Notes: generated from the sequence alone by a model not told the origin. Positions 26,171-35,392 are shown, counted from the stretch's first letter. The stretch is DNA of 64,000 nucleotides from Kitasatospora sp. MAA4 (GCF_029893355.1 NZ_JARZAI010000032.1:1-64000), one strand, 5' to 3'. Numbers and translations are program-made.

Positions 26171-28904
26171 CTCCTACCGCGTCGTCGAGGCCGGTCGGGC
26201 CGGCCTCCTGGCAGGTCTGTGTGTTGGGCATCCACATGCGCGGGCTTCCGTGGCGCAGTCGCAGCAGCGTGCCCAGCAGCCCGGACAGGCCGGTGCTGTA
26301 GCCCGCCGACACGTCGACCAGGCCCTCGTCGGGCACCAGGAGCAGCCCGGCGCGGAACACCCGGCGCGCGTGAGCGCACGCGAGGAGTTCCTCGGCCCAG
26401 CGCCGGTAGCGCGCGTCGTCCAGCGCCTCGGCCAGATCCAGCAGGAAGTCGGCGTTTCCGGCCAGGCCGTGGCAGGCGGTGGGCGAGGCCTGCCAGCGCT
26501 TGCGGTACACCTCCGCCGCGGCCTGCTCGGCCAGCTCCCGGTACCGGGGCAGGCCGGTGGCCTGCCAGAGCCGGATGAGGAAGGTGCCGACCCCCGAGGA
26601 GCCGTTGCACCAGTACGGCGGATGCGCGGACCCGGCGCCGGTGTCGGCCATCGGCCATCCGGCCGTCGTACCGTCCGACCGGGCAGCCGTCACCAGCGTG
26701 TCCCCGGCCTGCCGGGCCAGGTCGACGAAGTCCGCGCGCTCGGTCGCCGTCCCGGCGAGCAGCAGGAAGGTCCCCACGCCGGCGACGCCGTGAGCGAAGC
26801 CGAGATGCGTGGCGCCCGCCAGGACCGAGTCGAAGTCGGCCGGCACCGGCCATCCCACGCCCGACCGGCCCGGCCGGGCCGCTGCCACCAGCTGCTCGGC
26901 GGCCTCGACCACCCGGGTGCGGAAGCCGTCCTCGCCGGTGGCCTGCCAGAAGTGCAGCTGTGCCAGCCCGGCACCCGCCACACCGTGGCAGACGTCCGGA
27001 CTCGGCCAGTCCAGCGGCACCTGCCGGGCCAACTCCAGTGCCTTGGAGGCCAGCGCGTCGTCCTTGGTCGACAGTGCGGCGTCGAGCAGGGCCCACGCCG
27101 TCCCCGACCGGCCGAAGTACAGGCCGGGCAGGGTCCGTACGCCCTTCCCCAGGCGGTCGGCGACCCACTGCGCGGTCTCGGCGACGGCGAGCCGCAGCCC
27201 GGCGTCGTCGCGGACCGCGGCGGCCGCGGTCAGGACTCCCAGCACTCCGGCGGCGCCGTACTGCACGTTCAGCGCGTCGGTGCGCAGGGCGAAGCCCTCG
27301 GCGGGCCACAGCCACTCGCCGTCGGGCGTCCGGCCGGCCAGCAGGTGGGTGAGGCCGTCGGCGATCATCCGCTCGGCCTCCTCGGGCGCCAGGCGCGCGT
27401 CCGGCGGCTGTCCGGCCTCGTTGCCGGTACCCGGTGTGGGGGCCGGCGTGGAGAGGAACTCCCGTACCCGCCGCAGGCTCCAGCGACTCCCGGGATCCTC
27501 GGCCACCAGGCCGAGGATCAGGGGTTCGAGGCGCCGCAGCTCACCGCTCGCCGAAAGAACCCCGGTGACCAGCTCGAAGCGCCGCTCCTCCTCGGGACGG
27601 ACGGTCGGCCGGTCCGGTGAGAGGAGCAGATCCACGCCGCTGGCCAGGTGGAACAGCGTCGCACCGAGGCTGAAGAGATCGGCTTCGAAGGCGGGCGCGG
27701 GCCCATGGCTGGGAGCCGCCACCACCTCGGGCGCGCCGTACCCGGGGGTGTAGGCGCGGCGGGCCTGCTCGCCCGGCCGGGAGGCCGTCTCCACGTCGAT
27801 CAGCCACAGCTTTCCCTCGGCGGTGACCATCAGGTTGTTCGGGCTCAGATCGCGCAGGACCAGTCCGGCCTCGTGCACCGCGTCCACCGCGGCGACCAGT
27901 TGCCCGGCCAGGTGCAGCACCGATGCGAGCGACCGGTCCGGCTGCTCGGCCACCCAGTTCCGCAGGGTCCCCCCGATGATCCGCTCCTGGACCAGGTACT
28001 GGTTCCCCCCCTGGCCGAACTGGTCGAGCGCCTCGGGGGTGAGCCCGAGCGGCCCGAGCAGTGCGAGCATGGCGGCCTCGTGCCGCAGACGGGCGGCGGC
28101 GTCCTCGCCGTTCAGGCCCGCGCCGACATCCCGCCGGGCCTCCTTGACGACCACCTCGCGGCCGGTCTCCTTGTCCGTGCCCAGGAACACCCCGCCCTTG
28201 TACGCGTGCCGGATGGCCCGCTTCACCACGTACCGGCCGCCCAGCAGCACCTCGGCCGGCCGCTCGGCACTGGCGCCGACCGGTTCGGGGAGCGGTGAGC
28301 GGGCCCAGTCGGGCGGGCTGTACCAGGCCAGTCGCTGATCCTTCTCCGGCTTCCCGTCGGGCGCCGTCACCAGGTACTCCCAGGCGCCGTCGTTACCGAG
28401 CCGCCTGAGACCGCGGAACGCGCCGTAGCGGTAGTACACCGAGCTCTCGGGCCGGTACTGCCGGTCGGAGAGGATCCCCGGCCCCGGCAGCCCCGCGGTG
28501 GCCAGGTGCAGCAGCTCGGCAAGGCGGCGGAACTGCTCCTCGTCGCTCGGATACACCGTGATGAACTTGCCGCCGCCGCCGCGGTCGTAGCGTCCGTCGA
28601 CCAGTTCGGCGACCCGCTGCAGGGTCCCGGCGAACTTGAACGAGGCCTGATCGTCGATCAGTACCGACGCACAGCGGTTCAGGACCAGCGGCGCGGCGAG
28701 CGGGGTCGCCGTGACGTGCAGCTTCCAGCCCTGGGTCGGCCCGTTCGGGCGCTGTCCGGGGCTGACCCGGCACCAGAACTCCTCCGGGGTCACCGTCCAG
28801 GACGACCCGCCGCGCGCCCGCAGCAGCGACCGGACGACCTCCGGCAGGAACTCGGCGTCCCGGTCGGGGACCTGGGCGGCCACCGCGCCGTCCGGAGCTG
28901 TCAT
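26160..28904 (-). CDS. Class IV lanthipeptide synthetase LanL (lyase-kinase-cyclase)
   Basis: A 914-residue three-domain synthetase. The N-terminal ~250 residues are the phospho-Ser/Thr lyase. A protein kinase domain follows, with VVVKEARRD, the catalytic loop LVLRDLSPNNLMV and LIDVE in place of DFG. The C-terminal LanC-type cyclase spans about 530-890, with His705 (FAHGVAG), Cys766 (YWCNG) and Cys811-His812 (ACHGLAG). These correspond to the catalytic His and the three zinc ligands of NisC; their presence points to class IV LanL rather than class III LanKC. It phosphorylates, eliminates and cyclises the peptide encoded just downstream. The ATG at 28904 follows AAGGAGG. Confidence 0.92.
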   Translation of the reverse strand: MTAPDGAVAAQVPDRDAEFLPEVVRSLLRARGGSSWTVTPEEFWCRVSPGQRPNGPTQGWKLHVTATPLAAPLVLNRCASVLIDDQASFKFAGTLQRVAELVDGRYDRGGGGKFITVYPSDEEQFRRLAELLHLATAGLPGPGILSDRQYRPESSVYYRYGAFRGLRRLGNDGAWEYLVTAPDGKPEKDQRLAWYSPPDWARSPLPEPVGASAERPAEVLLGGRYVVKRAIRHAYKGGVFLGTDKETGREVVVKEARRDVGAGLNGEDAAARLRHEAAMLALLGPLGLTPEALDQFGQGGNQYLVQERIIGGTLRNWVAEQPDRSLASVLHLAGQLVAAVDAVHEAGLVLRDLSPNNLMVTAEGKLWLIDVETASRPGEQARRAYTPGYGAPEVVAAPSHGPAPAFEADLFSLGATLFHLASGVDLLLSPDRPTVRPEEERRFELVTGVLSASGELRRLEPLILGLVAEDPGSRWSLRRVREFLSTPAPTPGTGNEAGQPPDARLAPEEAERMIADGLTHLLAGRTPDGEWLWPAEGFALRTDALNVQYGAAGVLGVLTAAAAVRDDAGLRLAVAETAQWVADRLGKGVRTLPGLYFGRSGTAWALLDAALSTKDDALASKALELARQVPLDWPSPDVCHGVAGAGLAQLHFWQATGEDGFRTRVVEAAEQLVAAARPGRSGVGWPVPADFDSVLAGATHLGFAHGVAGVGTFLLLAGTATERADFVDLARQAGDTLVTAARSDGTTAGWPMADTGAGSAHPPYWCNGSSGVGTFLIRLWQATGLPRYRELAEQAAAEVYRKRWQASPTACHGLAGNADFLLDLAEALDDARYRRWAEELLACAHARRVFRAGLLLVPDEGLVDVSAGYSTGLSGLLGTLLRLRHGSPRMWMPNTQTCQEAGPTGLDDAVGERR

Positions 28905-28992
28905 CGCCGCGCCTCCTTGGTGAACTGGCCGGCCGAGCCCCCCTCGGGCCTGGCGTCTGCCACCAATCCTGGCGGCGGGCCCGGCGCGGGGC

Positions 28993-29011
28993 ATGGGGGT
29001 ACCGCCCCCAT
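28993..29011 (-). terminator. Hairpin between the LuxR regulator and lanL
   Basis: ATGGGGG (28993-28999) and CCCCCAT (29005-29011) form a 7-bp stem with a 5-base loop in the 173-bp gap between the regulator stop and the lanL start. Possible terminator or attenuator. Confidence 0.45.
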
Positions 29012-29025
29012 CTTCCGGGCGGCTA

Positions 29026-29085
29026 CCCCACCTCAGCCGGCCCCACCTCAGCCGGCCCCACCTCAGCCGGCCTCGGCTCAGCCGG
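29026..29085. repeat. Tandem 15-bp repeat, three exact copies plus one diverged
   Basis: The unit CCCCACCTCAGCCGG occurs at 29026-29040, 29041-29055 and 29056-29070, followed by a diverged fourth copy at 29071-29085 that runs into the 3' end of the LuxR regulator gene and contains its stop codon. A minisatellite-like array produced by slippage; a good strain-typing locus. Confidence 0.85.
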
Positions 29086-31987
29086 CCCCGGAGAACTCGA
29101 TCGCCAGCCGGCACAGCGACGCCCGGTCCGCCTGGCCGGTCTTCTGGATCAGGCTCGCCATGTGCTTCTCCACCGTGCGCGGCGAGATGGACAGCCGGCG
29201 CGCGAGGTCCTGGTTGCCGGGCCGTTCGACGAGCAGGGCCAGCACCTCGTACTCGCGCGGGGTGAGGCAGTACCTGCGCAGCGCCTCGGGTATCAGCTCG
29301 CTCCCGCTGCGGTGCTGCGCGACACTCACGCCGGCCTGCCGGAGCAGGGCCCGGCAGGCCGACGCCACCGAGGGGACGTCCAGAGCGTGGAAGTACTCCT
29401 CGGCCGTCCGCAGCCACCCCACCGGGTCACCCCAGCCCTCGGCCAGCGCCGCCTCCGCGACCAGGCGCAGGCCCAGGTGGTGACCCGTCGGGAAGAGCCC
29501 GCCGGTCCGACGCGCCTGCTCGACGACCTGCGCCGCCTCCTCGGCCCGGCCCTCCCGCCCCAGCAGGACGGCGTCGGCGAACAGCAGGAACTGCCGGTTC
29601 CAGGCCAGTTCCGCCGCCGGGGCCCCGGCCACCACGAGGTACTCGGCCCGCCCCGCCGTGCCGGCCAGGACCGCCAGCAGCGGCCGCAGGCCGTACCGCC
29701 CGGCCAGATAGAACACGTTCGGGTGCTGGGCCTCCCACTGCGCGCCGGCGGCCAGCTCGGCCGCCGCCGTCTTCCGGTCCTCCTCCAGCAGCGCGCAGAC
29801 GGCCCGGCAGAGTCCCAGCATCACCGGCGTCAGGAAGGACTTCTCGCCCCCGGCCTGACGGAACGCCAGCAGCACGCGTTCCATCTCCCGGCGTCGGCCG
29901 CGGTGCGCGGCGAGGATGGCCGAGGTCAGCAGCAGGTAGCGGTGGATGTCCAGATTGCGCATCCGGGCGCTGGCGTCGAGACATCGGCCGATGATCTCCT
30001 CGGCCGTCGCCGGATCTCCCCGCAGCACCGCGTTCATCGCCAGCAGGCTCTCCACCCGCTGGTGCAGCGTGATCGCACCCAGCTCCTGGGCCGCCGCTCT
30101 GGCCTGTTCGAGCCTGCGGGCGTCACCTGTCCGCATGAAGGCGTTGGCGCCGAGCCGGAGCAGGGCCTCCAGGCGCCAGACCGGCAGGGCGTTCGCCTCG
30201 GCCACGGTGAGCATGCGTTCCAGACAGCCGTCCGCGTCGTCGAAACCGCGTTCGCGGGCCAGCAGGGCGAGCAGCTGCCAGGCCTGGCAGGCCAGCACCG
30301 GACGCTTCTCCCGCTCCGCCACCTCGGCCGCCTCCCGGGCCGACCGTTCGGCGTCGACGGCCCGCGCGTCCTGGCTGGGAAGCAGCGCGAGGTGGCCCTC
30401 GATCACGTCGAGCGCGGCGGTCTGCGCGGGTTGGCCGCGGTCGCCGAGCAGCGCCCGGGCCGCCGCGAGTTGGGCGACGGTCTCCGGGCAGCGTTCGGCG
30501 ATCACCGCCGCCCAGGCCAGCCGGGTGTGCAGCTCGATCCGGCCCTCGGCCGCCGGGCTCGCGGCGCCCGTCAGCGGCAGGTCGTCGGCCAGGCCGATGG
30601 CGCGGTCGAGCTGACCGGCCTCGGCCAGCGCGCACGCCAGTGACGCGGTGATGTCGGTACGGTCCGCGGCGGCCCCGAGCTCCTGGCCGCGCTCGAGGAG
30701 CCGGACGGCCGATCCCGAGGCTCCGTCGGCCAGCGCCTGGCGGCCGGCGTCGGCGTAGAGCAGAGCCGCGCCCGTCCGGTCGCCCGCCGCCAGCAGGAGC
30801 CCTGCGACCAGCTGGCAGCGGTCGGCGGACAGCTCCGGTTCGGCCTGCTGGATCGCGGCCGCGGCCCGCCGGGCCGGGGCGGCCCGTTCGGCTGCCGGGA
30901 TGCTCGCCAGCACGGCCTCCGCGGTGAGCGCGTGACGGAAGGCGTACTCACCCGGGGCTGCGTCGTCGGGCAGGACGAAGTTCCCCGCCACCGCGGCTCT
31001 CAGGTGGGCGAACAGGCTCGCGTCGTCGTGCCCGGTGATGATCTGCAGGGTCGCGACCGAGAACCGCGGCCCCAGGGTCGCCGCCAGCAGGAGGAGTTCC
31101 CGCACCGGCTCGTCCAGCGCGGCCAGCCGCTGGTGGTGGACGTGGACCACCGCCGCCGGGACGCTTCCCGAGAGGTCGCCGGCCACCTGCCAGCCGTCGG
31201 TGCCCGGTCGCAGCGCTCCCGAACCGACCATCTCGGCGAGCAACTCCTCGACCAGGTAAGGGTTTCCGTCGCTCGCGACGGTCAGTCGCTCGACCACGGC
31301 AGGCGGCACCCGGTCGGCCGGAACACCCAGGCAGCCCGCGGCGATGGCCTGGACCGCCCGCCGCTCCAGGGGCTGCGGTGTGACGACCGAGGCCATCCGC
31401 CGCCGCTCGATCGAGCGCACCAGGTCGAGTGCGGCCCCCGGCTCCGGTCGCAGGCTGGCGACGAGCAGCACCGGCAGTCCGGCGAGGTTGTCGACCAGGT
31501 ACTCCACCACGGCGACCGTCTCGGAGTCCGCCTCGTGCAGGTCCTCCAGCACCAGGACGCAGCCGGCCTTCCGCCCGAGGACGGCGAGCAACCGCAGCAG
31601 CGCCTCGCCGAGTTCGACCAGGCTCTCCGGGTAGTCCGGGGCCGGTGTCTGGCGCCACTCCTGGACCACCCGGGCCAGCACCGGCCGGTACGGTCCGAGC
31701 TCCGGATCCTCGGGCGGCCCGCCGATCCGGAAGTGCGAACTCAGCGCCTCGACGATCGGACGGAACGGGGTGCCCGCGCCGATCGCACTGCCCCGGCCGC
31801 GCAGCACCGGCAGGCCCAGCGCGGTGGCCTGCTCGGCGGTGCAGCCGATCAGGCGGGACTTGCCGATCCCGGCCTCACCCAGCAACAGGACCGAACGGCC
31901 GCCGCCGCTCTGCAGCTCGGTCAGAGCCGCCTGGAGCAGGGCAAGTTCGACGTCACGACCGACGACCGCCGGCGAAGTGGTTGGCAT
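29078..31987 (-). CDS. Large ATP-binding LuxR-family (LAL) transcriptional regulator
   Basis: A 969-residue regulator. Residues 37-44 are the Walker A motif GEAGIGKS and CVLVLEDLHEAD about 100 residues later is Walker B, forming an AAA/STAND-type ATPase. A long helical-repeat middle section follows. The C-terminal 65 residues are a LuxR helix-turn-helix (LTPREYEVLALLVERPGNQDLARRLSISPRTVEKHMASL). LAL proteins are pathway-specific activators in streptomycetes, so this is likely the cluster's activator for one or both lanthipeptide units that flank it. GTG at 31996 is an alternative start; no good ribosome binding site is visible. Confidence 0.9.
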   Translation of the reverse strand: MPTTSPAVVGRDVELALLQAALTELQSGGGRSVLLLGEAGIGKSRLIGCTAEQATALGLPVLRGRGSAIGAGTPFRPIVEALSSHFRIGGPPEDPELGPYRPVLARVVQEWRQTPAPDYPESLVELGEALLRLLAVLGRKAGCVLVLEDLHEADSETVAVVEYLVDNLAGLPVLLVASLRPEPGAALDLVRSIERRRMASVVTPQPLERRAVQAIAAGCLGVPADRVPPAVVERLTVASDGNPYLVEELLAEMVGSGALRPGTDGWQVAGDLSGSVPAAVVHVHHQRLAALDEPVRELLLLAATLGPRFSVATLQIITGHDDASLFAHLRAAVAGNFVLPDDAAPGEYAFRHALTAEAVLASIPAAERAAPARRAAAAIQQAEPELSADRCQLVAGLLLAAGDRTGAALLYADAGRQALADGASGSAVRLLERGQELGAAADRTDITASLACALAEAGQLDRAIGLADDLPLTGAASPAAEGRIELHTRLAWAAVIAERCPETVAQLAAARALLGDRGQPAQTAALDVIEGHLALLPSQDARAVDAERSAREAAEVAEREKRPVLACQAWQLLALLARERGFDDADGCLERMLTVAEANALPVWRLEALLRLGANAFMRTGDARRLEQARAAAQELGAITLHQRVESLLAMNAVLRGDPATAEEIIGRCLDASARMRNLDIHRYLLLTSAILAAHRGRRREMERVLLAFRQAGGEKSFLTPVMLGLCRAVCALLEEDRKTAAAELAAGAQWEAQHPNVFYLAGRYGLRPLLAVLAGTAGRAEYLVVAGAPAAELAWNRQFLLFADAVLLGREGRAEEAAQVVEQARRTGGLFPTGHHLGLRLVAEAALAEGWGDPVGWLRTAEEYFHALDVPSVASACRALLRQAGVSVAQHRSGSELIPEALRRYCLTPREYEVLALLVERPGNQDLARRLSISPRTVEKHMASLIQKTGQADRASLCRLAIEFSGAG

Positions 31988-32030
31988 GCGCCACACGCTA
32001 GTGGATGGCTCCGACGTACGCGGTCAACTC

Positions 32031-32066
32031 GGGCAGCCGGTACGCCCGTAGGCGCACCGGCTGCCC
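32031..32066 (-). terminator. Strong hairpin between the Cys-free precursor and the LuxR regulator
   Basis: An 11-bp stem (32031-32041 with 32056-32066), then one mismatch and four further pairs around loop CGTA. It sits 21 bases after the precursor stop on the minus strand. It would end the lanM-precursor transcript or stabilise the precursor message, and leaves only about 43 bp for a promoter of the regulator. Confidence 0.7.
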
Positions 32067-32086
32067 GACCTGGTCCTATCGCTGCG

Positions 32087-32269
32087 TCAGATCCAGCTCA
32101 TGGTCGTGAAGATGTCCCGCTGATCGACTGTCGCGGCCCCCAGCAGGTCGGCGCGGCGGGTGAGCCCGTCGCCGGTCCGCAGCCGGATCTCACCGGCCGG
32201 GTGATCGGCGTTCTGGTTCCGCCGCGCAGTCGGCTGCTTCCACAGGTCAACCCTGTTCTGCTCGTCCAT
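32087..32269 (-). CDS. Candidate LanM substrate: Cys-free peptide (60 aa)
   Basis: A 60-residue peptide with no cysteine. The N-terminal 40 residues are polar and charged (MDEQNRVDLWKQPTARRNQN at the start). A possible GA-type cleavage point in DLLGA precedes AATVDQRDIFTTMSWI, which holds three Thr and one Ser that could be dehydrated. It has an AGAAGGAG ribosome binding site ten bases upstream and overlaps the 3' end of the LanM gene by 23 bp in another frame, so it is translationally coupled. Position and size fit a lanthipeptide precursor, but without Cys no lanthionine can form. It does not resemble known leader families that I recognise. Confidence 0.6.
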   Translation of the reverse strand: MDEQNRVDLWKQPTARRNQNADHPAGEIRLRTGDGLTRRADLLGAATVDQRDIFTTMSWI

Positions 32270-35246
32270 GGCGTTGCGTCTCCTTCTCTGAGGGGTCGAA
32301 TTCTCCGAGGGGTAGCGGCCGACGGGATGCCGGCCTTTCGTTACTCGGCAGCCGCAGCAGCAGTGCCGAAGTCGTGGTGTCCGCGAACCCGAGCCGCAGC
32401 AGTCCGTGGCCGATGCCGGCCAGACCGTTCAGCAGGCCGGGGGACGCGAGGTGACCGGGGGTGCCGCAGCGCGGCCCGGTCCGTGCGAGGGTGGCCAGCA
32501 GCGCTGCGGCCCGGTGGTCCCGCGCGGCCCGTTCGGCTGGTCCGGTGGCCCGGCCGAGCAGTTCGAGGGCGCCGAGTTCGCCGTGGCACAGGCTGTGGTT
32601 GGGCAGTCGGCCGCCGGTCACGACTGCGCGAGCGGCGCGTTCGACCAGTGCGGCCAGCTCCGGGTCGGCCGCCGCCACGGTGCTGTCGGTCACCGCCAGC
32701 GCGACGCCGGGCAGGCCCGCACACCAGGACAGGCCATCCGCCGCACGGGCCGCCGAGCGCAGCGCGGCCAACCCCGCGCGCTCGTACCGGGCATCGCCGC
32801 CGGCCGCCGCGAACCTCAGCAGCGCCCAACCGACCCCGGCCGCACCGGCGGTGAAGCCGGGTGCGGCGGGCAGCGGGCGGTCGAGGAGGCGGGCCGCGCA
32901 GTCCCGCGCGCCGCGCCAGGCCTGGGCGCTGCCGGTGGCCTGGTGCACGCCGAGCAGCGCCACCAGGCCGCCGGCCGTACCGTCGGCGACCCCGGAGGAG
33001 TCCTCGGCCTCGGCGGCGGCGACGGTGAGGGCGGTGGCCGGTTCGAGCCAGTCGCGGACCTCGCGGTCGTCCAGCAGCACGGCCACCTGGGTCAGCGCAT
33101 GCAGGAGGCCGCCCAGCCCGGCGAAGGCCCCTGATCCGACCGCGCCGAGCTCGTCGGGCCTCGCCGCGAGCCGGTCCAGCAGGCGCGGGACCGGCCGCAG
33201 CGCCCGGCGGGCCACCTCGGCGTAGCGCGCGGCTCCGGTGAGCGCGGCGAGCTGGGCGAGGAACAGGGCCGGCCCCGGATACCCGCCGCCCAGCTCGGCG
33301 CCGGCCGGCGCGAGCCGCCAGCAGCGGTCCCCGAGCAGGTGGAGTCCGAGCCAGTTCGCGCGCTGCGGGCCCAGGTGGGCCCGATCGACCAGCTGGTCCC
33401 CGATGGCCCGGGCGGCGGCGAGCAGCCGTCCGGAGTCCGGAGCAGGTCCGGCGGCCGGGCCGGACGGTTCGGGCAGCGGTTCGCCGGTGTCGTGCGCGGG
33501 CGCGGTCGACCTGGTCGCCAGCGACGCCCGGATGATCCATTCCTGCTCGTCGAGGTCGGCCGGCCCCATCGCCCGGATCTTGTCCGCCACCCGGGCCAGG
33601 CCCGGCCGGTCGAGGGCGCCGGACATCCGCCGACCAGTGCCGGTCCACAGGTCCGTCGCGCCCGGCCTGGTGGTGAACAACGGGACGTCGCCGTCCCACA
33701 GTTCGGCGATCTCGTCCTCGACGAGCCCGGGCCGGCCCTGGCCGAGCACGTCCGTCTCCAGCAGCCGCAGGAGTCCGTCGCGCTCCACCCCGTCCCGCAG
33801 GACGTCGGGGTGGGTCGACTCGTCCAGGAGCGTCCCGTAGGCCTGGGTCGCCCGGGTGATCACCCGCACCTCGTCCTCGGCGAACCGGTGCAGCAGGCCG
33901 TGCGGACCGGCGAGGTCCACCCACCCGGCGGTGATCGCCCGGCAGCCCGTGCGGAAGCCGGCGACCAGCGCCTCGGTGTGCTGCACCGGGTCGGCGTCCA
34001 CCCCGTCGAGCCGGGGGCGGTTCCCGGCGCCGGCCAGCTCGCCGGCCTGGCGGACCAGCCGCATCTCGTCGGTTCCGTCGGCAGCCCAGGCCACCACGTC
34101 GTTCGGGAAGAGCGCCCCGGGGTCGCCGCCGAGGCCCGAGACGTCCAGCGCCGCCAGGTCCCCGAGGACCGGTCGGGGCAGCAGGGCGGTCCGCTGCACC
34201 GACGACTCCAGCACGAGCGCCGCCGGGTCCTGCTCCGCCTGGTCCCGGCCCGCTGGGGCAGGCGGGTGGAAGAGGGTCTCGACGTCGACCAGGACGGGGT
34301 GGTCCGCGCAGGCGACCAGGTTCTCGAAGTGCAGGTCGGTGCCGTCCAGCGCGTGCAGCAGGGCGAGCCACGCGCCCTGGCGGAGATAGAACCGCTCCAC
34401 CTGCTCCGGGCTCACGCAGGGTTGCGGGGCGACGAACTCCACCCAGCCGTAGCCGGGCCGGTCCAGCAGCGCGGGGGTGCGCAGCCCCGGCGTCCCGGGC
34501 TGCTCGTTGAACCAGCCGACCAGCTCGGTGAAGTGCCGGTGCGCGCGGAGCGATCGCGGCTTGTACACCACCCGGTCGCCGCCGGCGAAGTGGAGCACCG
34601 CGACGCTGCGACCGCGACGGTGTCCGTCACCGGCGGTCCGGACGGCGGTCAGCGCTCCGGGCTCGGCGCCCGACAGCAGGGCGGCGACCAGGTCGGCCCG
34701 GTCGGCGGCGAAGCGGGCGAGCAGCTCGGTCAGGGCCTCGGCGGCCGCCAGCGAGGTCCGGGCCAGCAGCCGGGCGAGTACCGGGTACTCGTGGCACAGG
34801 GCGCGCAGACCCTCGCGGCTCGCGGCCAGGGCGAGAAAGTGGCGGAACCGCTTGGACGGCGTGTCACCGAGCAGCCGTCCGTTCACCCTCGCCACGTTGA
34901 GTTCCAGGACGAGGGTGCGGGCCGCCTGCCGGGCCAGGCTCTCGGCCAGCTGGTGCACGAACAGCGCGCGGACGGCGGCCAGGTCGACCCGGGCCGGCGC
35001 GCCCGGCGTCACCAGACGGGTCGCGGCCAGTTCGGCGAAGGGCGTCACCACGGTCCTGAACCAGGCCGTGCCGCGCAGCTCCCCGGGCGGCACGACCGGC
35101 GTCGCGGAGGTCGCCAGGACTTCGTCGACGAACGCGGCCCAGTCCGGCCGCAGGTCGCCGGGCCGCTCGGCCGCGGACAGGCCGCGTGACCACCAGGCAG
35201 CCGCAGGCGGCGGCCCGGTCGTACTCCTGAGCGACGAAGTGATCAC
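32247..35246 (-). CDS. Class II lanthipeptide synthetase LanM with altered cyclase active site
   Basis: About 999 residues. The N-terminal dehydratase is intact in sequence: VVYKPRS, TDLHFENLVA, LVDVETLF, TRATQAYGTLL and GDVPLFTTRPG. The C-terminal LanC-like cyclase keeps the three zinc ligands, Cys842 (SWCAGLPG) and Cys887-His888 (SLCHGELG). However, the segment that should read HGxAG has Ala800 (GFTAGAAGVGWAL), so the proposed catalytic His is missing. It may therefore dehydrate Ser/Thr without closing rings. The start is uncertain: GTG at 35246 gives a normal length but has no clear ribosome binding site. No LanT transporter or protease is adjacent. Confidence 0.87.
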   Translation of the reverse strand: MITSSLRSTTGPPPAAAWWSRGLSAAERPGDLRPDWAAFVDEVLATSATPVVPPGELRGTAWFRTVVTPFAELAATRLVTPGAPARVDLAAVRALFVHQLAESLARQAARTLVLELNVARVNGRLLGDTPSKRFRHFLALAASREGLRALCHEYPVLARLLARTSLAAAEALTELLARFAADRADLVAALLSGAEPGALTAVRTAGDGHRRGRSVAVLHFAGGDRVVYKPRSLRAHRHFTELVGWFNEQPGTPGLRTPALLDRPGYGWVEFVAPQPCVSPEQVERFYLRQGAWLALLHALDGTDLHFENLVACADHPVLVDVETLFHPPAPAGRDQAEQDPAALVLESSVQRTALLPRPVLGDLAALDVSGLGGDPGALFPNDVVAWAADGTDEMRLVRQAGELAGAGNRPRLDGVDADPVQHTEALVAGFRTGCRAITAGWVDLAGPHGLLHRFAEDEVRVITRATQAYGTLLDESTHPDVLRDGVERDGLLRLLETDVLGQGRPGLVEDEIAELWDGDVPLFTTRPGATDLWTGTGRRMSGALDRPGLARVADKIRAMGPADLDEQEWIIRASLATRSTAPAHDTGEPLPEPSGPAAGPAPDSGRLLAAARAIGDQLVDRAHLGPQRANWLGLHLLGDRCWRLAPAGAELGGGYPGPALFLAQLAALTGAARYAEVARRALRPVPRLLDRLAARPDELGAVGSGAFAGLGGLLHALTQVAVLLDDREVRDWLEPATALTVAAAEAEDSSGVADGTAGGLVALLGVHQATGSAQAWRGARDCAARLLDRPLPAAPGFTAGAAGVGWALLRFAAAGGDARYERAGLAALRSAARAADGLSWCAGLPGVALAVTDSTVAAADPELAALVERAARAVVTGGRLPNHSLCHGELGALELLGRATGPAERAARDHRAAALLATLARTGPRCGTPGHLASPGLLNGLAGIGHGLLRLGFADTTTSALLLRLPSNERPASRRPLPLGEFDPSEKETQRHGRAEQG

Positions 35247-35392
35247 AGCGCCGAGCGTGGCAGCCCGCGCCCGGCCCGCACAAGAGGCCGCCGGAACCCT
35301 CGCGCCAGGGCTGCGGTCCCTGGGGGCCCGTCCCCCACAGGGGTGGTAACGGCTGATCAGAAGATGGGTGTGGAACCCCCATGACCACAGCA

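Noticed and set aside
26250..27620. Long plus-strand frame inside lanL
   Set aside because: Low-complexity Gly/Arg/Gln translation with no motif; the minus strand encodes a clear LanL.
26160..28904. Calling the kinase-cyclase a class III LanKC
   Set aside because: All three zinc ligands and the cyclase His are present, which LanKC enzymes lack.
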